Assembly: GCA_004194705.1 (NCBI GenBank)
Contig: SADC01001318.1
Span: 62,001 to 126,000, forward strand
DNA from: Ditylenchus dipsaci
Lineage: Eukaryota > Nematoda > Chromadorea > Rhabditida > Anguinidae
Direction: 5' to 3'
Length of the DNA stretch: 64,000 nt
The notes under the pieces were generated by a model. The model was given only the letters and a program-made list of their open reading frames with translations. It did not search any database and was not told where the DNA came from. Both the position numbers and the translations under genes were made by a program. Of the stretch, positions 1 through 10,700 are shown piece by piece; the stretch's first letter is position 1; each line of letters starts with the position of its first letter.

Positions 1-167
1 AATTGCTTCACGAATAACTACAAAAAAGTTCTTAAAAACCAGATTAGTGGAGGATATAGAGCAATGAAAAGACTGGGGCTTAACGAAAAACCAAAATTTT
101 AGTACTATTTCAAGATTGAAAGAGTTGAAGATTGAAAGAGACTTATGAGAATTTCAAGTTTTTCAAG

Positions 168-345
168 TTAGTAAGCTATACCCCGTTAGAAGCTTGTCGC
201 TCTTGGACTTGATGAATTGCGCCGAATTCAGCTTCAAACTCAAATCGTCTGGGAGTTTGCTCGGACCACCTGGCTCGGCTGGAGCACTCGCGGTCGGAAC
301 AAGCTTGGCTGGAGACCTGTCATTGGTTTGAGCAGCAGGAATATT
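168..345 (-). CDS. possible C-terminal exon of an unidentified gene
   Basis: On the minus strand this block is open for nearly 60 codons and ends in a stop at its low-coordinate end. It is clearly richer in G and C than the AT-rich sequence on both sides, which is the main reason to think it is coding. The predicted peptide is low-complexity and polar, rich in Pro, Ala, Ser and Lys, and resembles a disordered tail. I see no clean 3' splice site at its upstream end and no second exon to join it to. The plus strand is also open over much of the block, so strand is uncertain. No function can be assigned. Confidence 0.28.
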
Positions 346-686
346 TGTTTTTAAGATAGGTTACTTTTTTCGTAATTTTGGATTAGTGAGTCAGCTAACT
401 AAATGTATAGTTTCTAGAAAAAAGAATTATAAAACATTAATAAGAGACAAGAACATAAAAATTTTAACTAATAAATCTTTCAAGCGGTTATACTAAATTA
501 AAGCTTTAAATAAATTAAAGACAGGTGAAATTTGAGAAAAATTGATTAAGTGTCTAGACCTGACCTACCATATCAATTTTCTTCCGTGTTAAGGATAATA
601 GTTTGTAAATCTATAGGATATTAGTTAGAAATACAGGGTTATCCAAACTTTTTTGAACTGTTTCTATTGTTCATAACTTTTTGAAT

Positions 687-963
687 ATGCGCTATCACGA
701 CGAGATCTTTTTGTTCCATAAAGGAGGTGATAGGAATTTTTTTGACACATTTAAAGTCATTTTACAATAAATTTTTTTAAATTTTTTTATGGTTGGTTCA
801 AGATTTCGTTGATTTTTAAAAGAAAAATGGCTCATCCTAAAATATCGACGAAATCTGTAACCAACCATCAGAAAACAAAATTTTTATTGTAAAATGACTT
901 TCAATGTGTCAAACAAATTCCTATCACCTCCTTTATGAAAAAAAACTCGTCGGAATAGCGCAT
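687..963. mobile_element. palindromic MITE
   Basis: The two ends are inverted copies: ATGCGCTATCACGACGAG at the left is mirrored by CTCGTCGGAATAGCGCAT at the right. The arms continue inward through an AAGGAGGTGATAGG / CCTATCACCTCCTTT pair and a TGGTTGGTTCAAGATTTCGT / ACGAAATCTGTAACCAACCA pair. The whole 277 bp could fold into one long hairpin. It encodes no protein. It is a non-autonomous inverted-repeat element whose transposase family I cannot identify. Confidence 0.75.
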
Positions 964-1345
964 CTGTTGGGTCTTCGACGCAAGTGATGTCTACAAAATT
1001 CTTCACTTTCTCAGTCTGGGGTTTGGTGGCCTACTGGTTAAGGCATTTCCCTGCGGACCCAAAGGGAGTGGGATCAAATATCCCTCCATTCCCCTTTTTA
1101 CAATTCACGAGCAGTTCGCCGTGGCCGCTCGCGACACATCTTCAAAAAGTTATAAACAAAAGAAGTAGTTTAAAAGGCTTAGGCAATATAGGTTGGGTAA
1201 TAATTATTGCATGTTTTTGCAGAGCAATTGTTTTTATCATTTTGTATACACTTAGGAACACCGAAAATACCATTCGGAAGCTCTTTGTTTCCTCTTTCTG
1301 ATGAGATACTATGTTTTAGTGAAGATAAAAAATGTTTAATGGCCT

Positions 1346-1453
1346 GTTCACATACTGAGAGTGGGAGTGAGAGTGGGAGTGAGAGTGAGAGTAAGGGGTG
1401 TTCACAATGCACCTTACTCTCACTCCCACTCTCACTCTCGGGTGTTCACAATG
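1346..1453. repeat. GAGAGT/ACTCTC inverted microsatellite hairpin
   Basis: A run of GAGAGTGGGAGT-type units is followed, after GTTCACAATGC, by its inverted counterpart ACTCTCACTCCCACTCTC, so the block can fold on itself. A related block lies at 3360-3440 with the same GTTCACAAT spacer. Together they bracket about 2 kb that contains a coding remnant and an hAT-like element. Confidence 0.7.
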
Positions 1454-1627
1454 CTTTTTTTCCCTTTTGCGTAAAACTAATTAAATTATTTTTTATTTTT
1501 TAAATTTTTTCATAATATCATAGATTGCGACCAGATATTATGAAAACCAACAATATGTGAATTTTAATAGGCAAAAGTAGCTGAAGAAGTTTAAGACACC
1601 AATCGTCTTCTTTTTCTTTCGGACTAG

Positions 1628-1906
1628 GTTGAGGACGAAGACATGAAAGACAGGGACGCCTTGAGGATTCTCTGGAAATGGAGAGCTCACGCAATTCATC
1701 ACAACCAGCTGTATACAGCGTTCTAAATTTCCCTTTACCTTCACACAGAAGGTGTTGAGAACGCTATTTTAGACGCTTCGAAAACCGTGGACACACTGGC
1801 TGTGGAATTCACTCCATCAGCTCAGTCAGTTTATCAGATTCAAGCGTTGGGAAAGGATGGCAGTTTTACTTTTTTGGAGTTCAAAGAAGATATAAGAGGA
1901 ATTTAG
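1628..1906 (+). pseudogene. coding remnant, unidentified
   Basis: After a TAG acceptor at about 1627 the plus strand reads about 32 codons of charged, protein-like sequence (VEDEDMKDRD, then LRILWKWRAHAIHHN). After a second acceptor-like CACAG near 1748 it reads another 52 codons ending in a TAG stop (1904-1906), including KDGSFTFLEFKEDIRG. The two pieces are not in a compatible phase across the short gap between them unless one base is missing. The block lies between the two GAGAGT hairpins and could be a captured or decayed gene fragment. I do not recognise a family. Confidence 0.3.
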
Positions 1907-2078
1907 ACCACTATGAATCGTGGTTTGGATAGGGAGGAATAAATGAAGCGCTCAGAACATAAAATAATGTTCAAAATGCCGTGAAACCTCTATTAATGGT
2001 CCTGTGTCTATTATAGAAATTGCACGAGACATTATAACGATACAACGAGCAATATTTTGTCGTAATTTACTGTATTAT

Positions 2079-3293
2079 TAGAGGTCGGCATTTGCCCTTT
2101 GGCGATGTTGCGATGCGATGTTTTTCAGCCAAAATATTTGCGTGCGATGTTGCGATGCGATGTCGATATTTGAGTGCGATACATCGCTGCAATGTTTTAC
2201 TTTAAATTTTCGTGTGCGATGTTGAAATTTTGACCGAAAATTTTTACATGTTTAAAAAATTTGCGAAATAATTTCGAACCTTTTCAAAAAAAATAACAGA
2301 TCTCAATCGGCCATATCATGCACATATTCGATCTGATCCTTCAAGTAAGCATCGAAAAAAATAGCCAGACCATGTACAGTCGAGTCCCGCTATAGTGCGA
2401 CCCCCAAAAGTTCGTTCCAGCCTCGGGTCCGACACTTTTTTTACCTCGATTTTCAAAGCTTTTTTAAAATTCTGTTTTGACAGTCTGGTCGGAAATATCG
2501 TAAGGATTCCGATTTTGCCGATCGTTTTTCAAAACCTAAAATTTTTTCTTTTAAAAAGGAAAAACCCGCTATAGTGCGACCACTTTTTGAAAAGTGGTCG
2601 CACTATAGCGGGACTCGACTGTATCCCGAAATATGATCATCTTAAGATAGGTACATGCAAAGTTATTTAAATGATATTCTTTGGTACTTATAAGAATGTT
2701 AGAATTGGCCTCTGTTTTGTCCCTTCCCCTTTCAATACAGCCCTTGATCCCTCTTAAAATCAATTTTCTGGTCCTTTTATAGCAAAATTATTACTTAAAA
2801 TGACTTTTGACCACTCCTAAAAATCATGATTTCGGGGGGGGGGGGATAGGTTATCATAGTAGCGCCTAGCTTGCTTTATTAAAAGAACAAGCGAAAAAGA
2901 CACATACAAGAGAACAAGTCACCATCAAGCGCAATTTTCCAGAGAAGGCTCGTACTTAACGAAAAGCATAAGCCTTCGTAAATGATTTCGAAAAATTGCA
3001 AAAAGAATGTACGATATTAGCAAAAAAACAACCACTAAAAAAATGTCAAAAATTCACAACTAGTTCGTAGATTGATGCTATTTAAGAATATTAAATTTAT
3101 ATTCTGAAGTGCAATTTTTCTTATTTTAAGCGGATTTTGCAAAAAAAGTTTGCGATGTCTTAACAAATTGCGATGCGATGTTGCGATGTTTTCAAAATCA
3201 TGCGTGCGATGTTGCGATGCGATGTTTTTGGTCTAAATTTGCTGCGTGCGATGCGATGTTTGCGATGTCAATATCGCATCGTGCCGACCTCTA
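2079..3293. mobile_element. hAT-like non-autonomous transposon
   Basis: The ends are TAGAGGTCGGCA and TGCCGACCTCTA. They are flanked by TGTATTAT on the left and TATATTAT on the right, an 8-bp duplication with one mismatch. An 8-bp target duplication and a GGTCGGCA-type terminus are typical of hAT transposons. Inside both ends are many copies of GCGATGTTGCGATGCGATGT-like units, resembling the subterminal transposase-binding repeats of hAT elements. No transposase is encoded. A pogo-like MITE (2377-2621) and part of the poly-G repeat family (about 2640-2870) are nested inside. Confidence 0.7.
2377..2621. mobile_element. pogo-like MITE, TA-flanked, nested
   Basis: Terminal repeats CAGTCGAGTCCCGC and GCGGGACTCGACTG are flanked by TA on both sides, as expected for Tc1/mariner/pogo insertions. 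Just inside is the cassette TATAGTGCGACC, mirrored at the other end. Subterminal sequence (AAAAGTTCGTTCC, GGGTCCGACAC) is shared with the elements at 22228-22641 and 32144-32569. It is too small to encode transposase. Confidence 0.82.
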
Positions 3294-3359
3294 TATATTA
3301 TGAACAAGTTCAAAAAATAAAATATTAAAATGATAATTTAAATGCAAAATAGAAAAATG

Positions 3360-3440
3360 CATTGTGAACACCTGAGAGTGAGAGTGGGAGTAAGGCGTGT
3401 TCACAATAACAACTTACTCTCACTCCCACTCTCACTCAAT
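3360..3440. repeat. second GAGAGT/ACTCTC inverted hairpin
   Basis: This is a shorter copy of the block at 1346-1453: GAGAGTGAGAGTGGGAGT, a GTGTTCACAAT spacer, then ACTCTCACTCCCACTCTC. It is directly followed by the local palindrome TTGAATTCAATCATTGAATTCAA. Confidence 0.65.
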
Positions 3441-3489
3441 TGAGATTGAATTCAATCATTGAATTCAAGACTTCATGAAGTCACCATAA

Positions 3490-3745
3490 TCCCAAACCTC
3501 GTAATGGGTGCCACCTGGCCAGGTGGATACCCGCCTCGTGTACCTGAAAAAATAAAAACATTTGAAATCAAAAACAACCATCCTATAATACGTGAAATCG
3601 AGCAGATCGACAGGACAGAAATTGCGATTTTACACAGCAAAACTTCGAAATCCGAGTGGATACTACCTGGCCAGGTGGATATCAATCCCGGAGTACCTGC
3701 AAAAATAAAAACGTTTAAAATCGAAAACAAACCATGCTATCGTAT
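3490..3745. repeat. duplicated CCTGGCCAGGTGGATA segment
   Basis: The 16-mer CCTGGCCAGGTGGATA, itself containing the palindrome CCTGGCCAGG, occurs at about 3515 and again at about 3668. Each is followed after a short gap by a conserved (G/T)TACCTG(A/C)AAAAATAAAAAC segment. Both strands are open for 85-105 codons here, but this looks like a by-product of the repeat. I do not call a gene. Confidence 0.4.
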
Positions 3746-3829
3746 GCAAAATCGTGTGGCGAATCGGGTTTGTTAATACCAAACTGGGTTTGGAAAACTG
3801 GGTCTTTTTCTTCCCAACTCTAAATGCAT

Positions 3830-4100
3830 TTTATGGTCAAGAGTACTTCTCGGAATCATGTCTAAGGTAAGTGAGTGCGCGCATCCCTAACTCTCAAGTC
3901 CCTGCGCCCCTTCGGGGCCGAGGGGCTTGGGGCTTGGAGTTGAGATGCGCACACCCACATACCTTAGACACAAATCACTCGAAAGTGACTCTGGATGCAT
4001 GAAAAAGCATGCATACCAGAGTTTATTTATGCGGTAGGCCCCAGTATTCAAAACTATGTTCAACATCTTCTTGTTAGTAGGCCCTGTGTGATTAGTGGCC
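3830..4100. repeat. dispersed hairpin element, copy 1
   Basis: About 250 bp is nearly identical to the element at 39350-39610. Its centre (3860-3969) is a long hairpin: GTCTAAGGTA at one side pairs with TACCTTAGAC at the other, GCGCATC pairs with GATGCGC, and the GC-rich middle carries CCCTTCGGGG. The tail holds GCATGAAAAAGCATGC, also self-complementary. A reverse-orientation fragment lies at 34165-34255 and a degenerate copy at 16385-16575. I see no coding potential. Confidence 0.7.
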
Positions 4101-4747
4101 CCATTTTATTCCTTCCTCTCCCAATACAGCCCTTATTCCCTTTTAAATTCAAAAGGCGCCAATTAAATTTTTTTCAAAATTTTCTAAAATTTTACCTTGG
4201 GGGACCAATGCAAATCGCAAAAAATTTGTTTTCACTTTCACAGAATCTGATGATCATTTCCCGTAAAAATCCGGGTCGAGAAACACGAATATGCAATCGG
4301 TTTTTAAAAATTCACCTCGAAAGTGAGTCAGCCGGGGGGGGGGGATCAAGTGAAGTCTAGCTTATAAAAGTTACTTAGGAGTCATTCAAACATAATATAT
4401 TATTAAAAAATGCGACATCTCCCCCCCCCCCCCCCTCCCAGTAAATAAGTTCCCTGCGTTTTTTTTACTAGCTACGTAAGAGATACTGATGTTTAATTTT
4501 TGTGCAAACTACAAAATTTTACACAAAAATGTGTATGTAGCTTAAACTCCAATTTTGTCTTCATATGGTCATCATAAAGAAAAATATTCTTACACCTAAC
4601 TAACCTTGAAAAAAATATTGTATAAGTAAATAAAATAAATATAATATAATAAATAATAAGTAAATGAAATCATATTTAAGGTAAACAAAAATACCAGCAG
4701 TTATAGTTGTGAAACTTATAATTTGGCAGACATATAAATTTTATAAA

Positions 4748-7700
4748 ATGGCAGACTCCAACCAAATCAATGACCAGAAAGCAATTTTTGGATTAATATT
4801 TTTGTTTTTTTCTATAAATTTTCTGCTATTTTATTTATTTGTTATTGTTGCTGTTTATCGTCTATTAAAAACCAATTTCATATTTATTCTGTTTTTTAGC
4901 CATGTAAGTTTTTTCTAAGGATTTTTTAAAATTTTTATTGTTCACACGGGTAGTCTTGACTGTAAAACCAGCGCATTCTTGTGCATCATTCTATGAAAAT
5001 CTTTATATTGCGGCGGATTTTTTTAGAAACGCAAGTTTTCAACCAGGCCCGGCGGAAAAGTTGCGTTTCTAACGACAGGGGGACCAAGCACCTTTTGGAA
5101 TTTTTTTTGCAAAAAAACAGGGGACCAAGACATATCTTTTGAGGGGAACCGTCGAACACATATAGAGCCAAAGTTTCTCTAAGTTTCTCGCCAAAGTTGA
5201 AAAATCCGTACAGAAGTTCAATGATTGGGCAAAAAAATTAATTGGTGAGGGACCATTTAGAACAGATAACTATGGTCCATCAAATAAACCTTAGAAAAAC
5301 TGTGTGAGACATTTTTTAGTGCCGGCTAGCAGGGCGGAAGGTCATAGTTCGCTATTAAAGCCGCGATTTAAATACACTTTTAGACAAAATTACTTTAGCG
5401 GACCGTGGCAAAATGTGAATATTGGGGCGAATTTTACTTTAACTTAAATGAGCAAAGGTATAACTATTTCAAGCTCGACAATTTACAAAGATTTTTAATA
5501 TTTTAAAACTTAACTTTTACATATGTTCAAGTTGTTTACTTTAGGGAATAGCCAACATTCTTACACTTTGCCAATTTATCTGGTTATCCTTAGAAATTGT
5601 AGCAAATAATAAGCTGTCCATTCCTACCCAGCTCTCAATTTTCGTGTGCCGCTTTTGTTTTTATTCCAACAGTCTAATTGTAAGAATTGTTGCGTTCAGT
5701 CGAACGACGTTTCCAGTCAAGACAATGGGTTTCGCGTGGAAACCCATTGCGACCCTAATTTAGTCCATATTTAAATAAGCAAATTCAAATAAGAATTTGT
5801 CTCGTTCAGATTTAGTCGACATAGGGAGTCTAGCTTCAATATTAGTATTCTATTTTGTGGGTCTGATTGTTGAAGCTCGCTCCTATCCGATGTCCTCTGA
5901 AAAGGTTAGTAATATTAAAGTTATTAGTTCCAGTGCGCTCTAAGTGAAACTTATTCCCGACAATAAGACGCTCTCTCCAGTATCGTCCAGGGTTTAGTGG
6001 ACTCGGGACTTATTAAGACTGTATTATATCTCCAGTCTGCATTCCTGTTCCCATTGTACTCGGGTGCACTAATAAAGAAAACCAGTCTAAACCTTCTTTA
6101 ATGTTTACTGGTAGCACCATGGGTAAATACGGGAACGGGGACCGTGTGTGTAGTGGGTTGCACATTACGGAAAATTCTTTGCGTGTCGATCCAGTTGTTA
6201 AGGTGCTTGACTTGCAAGTTCCGAGTAGGGAGATTTTTTCAGAGGCGCCTGCCTTGCTGAAACCAGATCACCTAGTGGATCGGGTGGATGCAAGCAAAAA
6301 TTCTGTGCCTCGTGATGTTCGAGATAAGATTATTAGTTGTCCAGATCATATTAACGGTTGTGCTAATACCGTGATATCTCCAGCTATAGAGCATTGTTCT
6401 CGGAGCAGTACTCCTACTTTACGTACACCACGAAGTTCCAGTTTATATTCATCAGTTTATAGGTGGTCAAATGAACAAAACTTTAGGACATCAGAGATGG
6501 TTTGCGTGCTTCAAGACACGGAACCAACTCAAAATTTTGGAAAAAAGGGTTCTTCTAGAGACTCCAGCAGGGAATCTTTCGTTCTCCAAAATCCTTGCGA
6601 ATCCAGTAACGATGATCAGCTAAGTCATCAGTCAGATTTAGATAGAAGAAGTGTCCAGAAAAATATCCAGTCTAGTTCAGTTGGCGTTCAGACATCTGAC
6701 GTAGGTTTATTCTTGTCCAGAGATATTTCTAATGTGGTGGGTGACCATCAAGCATCCAGACAATTGTATAGTAAGCTTACTATATTTGAATCCAGTGTAA
6801 AACGGGATTTGCATTCGCTTTCCCGGAACCAGTCAAATTACGATAAGCAGGTGATGATCCAGGAACAAAATATTTCGAATTTGTCGGAATTTACTGACGA
6901 GCTCCAGTCGCAAATTAATGTTCTTTCGGAGGAACATCAAATCCAGATTTATGATAAAAATATGTCAAAGAGACCATGGTCTCGATTAAAAATTACGTAG
7001 ATCTCCAGATTTCTAAACTCCAGGTTGAAGCCTTACGGTCTTCTCACGATCGTTTGGCGCTTTTGTATAATACTTGTGCCAGAACTATTCTCCAGCAGAC
7101 CGAAGAGCTATCCAGGCTCAAAGTCAAATTAGATAGGTTAGAAGAACGTGAAAAGGAAGTTCCAGCTAGATTTCATTCTCCAGTACTAATCCAGAAAAGT
7201 GTGCAGACGGAACTCCCGCCTCTCACAACACCAATCCAGACTGACAGTAATTTATCTAAAGTTACTGACGAAGACGAAGATCCAGGAGATATATCTCAAA
7301 TATTGGCATTGAGCCAAGATCCAGTTGGTATAGAATCCGCTTTGGGTACTATACGTGTGAACGACGTGCCAGATAATAGTCGAGTAAATCCTACTCAACT
7401 TGCGTGTGATGGGGTCCGCGAGACCGCTTCAGGTCAGCAATCAGATCTTCATCTGATTGTAGAAAAAGACAAGAAAGGTGAAGGATAAGTATGTACCTCC
7501 AGTGTACGTTTAGTCCAGTCTTCTCCAGTAACAATCCAGTATAATCCAGAATTTACTTTTGTTTATCCAGTTAAATCCAGCAAAAATCCAGTCGCATTGG
7601 CATCAGCCAAATTTACTTAGGAACAGTTCCAGTTCATCTGAGGGTCACTAGACCTACAGAACCGTCCAGTTAATCGTGATCTATTGCGGATCATGATGCT

Positions 7701-10700
7701 TTTCTTGAAGGTTGGGATGTTCCAGTGTTATTAGGTAGTTGCTATTCTGAGGCATCTAGGAATCGAATGAAGAGCAAAGAAAAGAGTCATTATATATGCT
7801 GGAGCCGTAGAAGCAGTTGGGCCAGATATCTGCGCTCAACTGGCTTAAAAAGAATAAGAGACATTATAAGTTAAGCTCCAGCATCAAACTTGTGCCCAAG
7901 TATGCTCCAGTCTCGGCAATTGGGGGATCATCGATGAAGTCCAGTGGCCAGCTCCTTCAAAGCAATTCTCCAGTCGTCAAAGCAGCAGCCAAGCTTCGCA
8001 AATCAATTCTCCAGTCCAGAGCAAGAGCAAATCAGTCTTCCAAAGCGCAGAGCAGCTCCAGAGTCTCCCAGCTGATGCAATGTGCCAAGCAAATGCAATC
8101 AAACAAGCCAGCGGATCAATGTGCCAGAAGTCGTGCCCAATTCCGACAAGCGCCAGTTCCGCCAATTCCAGCTGACGTCGGCCAATGAACCAAGAGGTAT
8201 GTACAGTCTCCGCCAATAAGCCAGGGGTTCGGCTCAAGCAATTACGATCGTCCAGTCAAATCGTTTCTCTGTGGGAGCGCTCAACTCTATCTCTCCAGTC
8301 ATGCACAAGCTCCAGTCAAAGCAATAGCTCCAGCAATCAGTGCAAAGCGCCTAGCTAAGCAAGCAATCAATCTCCAGTCTTATGGCAAATGGAAGCGTTA
8401 TCTCCAGCAAGTCTCTCCAGTCTCTGTGGTCCAGTCTAAGCCGAAGCTCCAGTTCCGAGATCCCCTTTTGAAGAGACTGTGATGCCAAGGTTAGTGGGAT
8501 TAACACAAGTTTGTCAAGATCCAGTAGGACATAAAAGAGACGTACGCGTCCACTTTGCTCTGGAACAGTAGATTCCGAAGTGTTAAGGGTAGTAATTGTC
8601 TGATTTCCAGTGTATGTTCCAGCTTTCTAGTTAGGTATCCAGATTTTGTGATTAGGTTACGGTAATTAGTTGCGATCATTAGTGTCAAAACTACTCCAGT
8701 CTTGTTGTCAGATATTACTCCGGTGGCATGGGTGATAGGCAATGTTCCAGTATTATGCTTAGTCTTTTTTCCAGATGTGCCTCCGGTGGCAAGGGTGATA
8801 GGCGTCACTCTAAATCCGGAAACTCTCCAGAAAAAGCTTGTAGGGTGTGCTCAACCTACTGGTGCTGACAATTAGGTTGGAAGGCTACCGCCAGGTGTGG
8901 TAGAGTCAGCGAAATTTTTTTAGAAGTTCCAGGTATTAAGTTCTAGTTACCCTGTTGAGTTTGGTGTTTGTTGCACCGTGCGCAGTGGGATCATGCTGGC
9001 CCTACTTTTGGGTTCAGTCAATTTCATAGTCTCCAGTACACTCCAGTTTCTAAGTTTGGCATTTGTTCAAACTTATCGTCCAGGCAACAATCTGGGACTC
9101 AGTCAGTGGTGGCTGGTGTTCATGGTGTAAGGATTGTTGCAAATATCCTTCGTCTATTTGCTGGTTACGGTTCGAGGGCGAACCTGGTGGCTGGTGATAG
9201 GTGTAAGGACGACGTTTCCAGTCAAGACGATGGGTTTCGCGTGGAAACCCATTGCGACCCTAATTTAGTCCAGATTTAAATAAGCAAATTCAAATAAGAA
9301 TTTGTCTCGTTCAGATTTAGTCGACATAGGGAGTCTAGCTTCAATATTAGTATTCTATTTTGTGGGTCTGATTGTTGAAGCTCGCTCCTATCCGATGTCC
9401 TCTGAAAGGTTAGTAATATTAAAGTTATTAGTTCCAGTGCGCTCTCGGTGAAACTTATTCCCGACAATAAGACGCTTCTCTCCAGTATCGTCCAGGGTTT
9501 AGTGGACTCGGACTTATTAAGACTGTGCCAGAAATTATAGAGGCGACTGCGAAAGTGCAGGCTAGTCTCCAGTCTACCATAGTTAAGGAGAGTCCAGTTT
9601 ACCAGTCTTGTGGCTCGTACTATGATGACCTTTGTCTCATAGATTTTTCCAGTCCGGTTTCTACTGAGGTTCCAGTGTCTATAATTACTCCAGATCCCGA
9701 GGTGTCCTCGCTCGAGGCGCCTATTCTAGTTTCAGATACCTCCGATGGATCTACTGCGCAAGAATCTTCCGTGGTGTCAACTCCAGCATGCCGGGACTCC
9801 CTCCGTATGGTTTCGATCTCCTCCTCCAGCTCGCGCTCCCACTTGCAATGCGAAAAGGTTGTCTCTCCAGCTGGGTCTTTGGTGCGCACCTCAAGTGCAT
9901 GGGAACATCTCCAGACATTCTACTCAGCCAGTGATGATGAGGAAGAAGAAGCTCTAGTCATCCCAGCCAAAGAAGCCAGTCGCTCTCCAGTCGCGTCTTC
10001 TCCTGCTGTGGTAGACTCAGATGCTCCAGAATGCTCTCCAGTCTCAATAGTATCTTCTTCTAGTATTATATCTCCAGTCTGTATTCCTGTTCCCATTGTA
10101 ATCGGGTGCACTAATAAAGAAAACCAGTCTAAACCTTCTTTAATGTTTACTTAATTTAATACTTATTGCTATGCTCAGAGCTTCTGCACTTTTTAGCCCT
10201 CTCAGTTACAGCCACATCTGGACTGCTAGGTAGATTTTCTACTCAATGAAACATGTTCTCTTAAAAGGAGGGTACATCTCTTGGTCGTATCTGGTTCCGT
10301 ATGGAAATCGTTTTTTTTTTCAAATTTAAAAACATTTGATGCTTGCTGGTTCAAATTCCTCTGGCCGCACACTTTATTTCTTTAACATTTTATTTCCGAG
10401 TTTGGTATCGAAATTATCCTAAGGCTCTTGGAGCACAAAAAAGACTTAAGCGCATAGATGCACGACTAATTAAGCTAAGTAGTAAGTTAGAGCCCAAACA
10501 TAGGTAAGAATGATTTATTTGAAAGATGATATGCATTGAATCGCAAAATTAAGGATCTTAATGACATCAAATCAATCCTAGGAATGACTCCATTCAATAA
10601 ATTAATAATTTTGAGCTTTAGAACACACGGTGTTTAACTCAATGATAAAAAAAGATGAAAAAATAAATTAAATGTGCGGCCAGAGGAATACAAACCAGCA

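Larger units (their letters stand above)
5704..10151 (+). mobile_element. unclassified LTR-like element in a receptor intron
   Basis: A 4.4 kb insertion fills intron 2 of the 7TM gene. Without it the intron would be only about 50 bp, typical for this genome. Long direct repeats lie at both ends (5704-6109 and 9209-10151). The left one lacks about 540 bp present in the right one. Immediately after the left repeat, at about 6109, TGGTAGCACCATGGG begins with TGG as a tRNA primer-binding site would, which favours an LTR retrotransposon. However, I see no TG/CA termini, no target duplication, and no protease, reverse transcriptase or integrase. The interior has a coiled-coil ORF and then about 1.7 kb with no long ORF. 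The pentamer TCCAG is repeated throughout, almost only on the plus strand, which is also the sense strand of the host gene. Confidence 0.6.

Noticed and set aside
3459..3776. 105-codon plus frame and 85-codon minus frame
   Set aside because: Both overlap a duplicated CCTGGCCAGGTGGATA repeat; no splice context or domain.
9620..9889. 89-codon minus-strand frame
   Set aside because: Antisense to the Ser/Pro-rich ORF of the element and dependent on its repeated codons.
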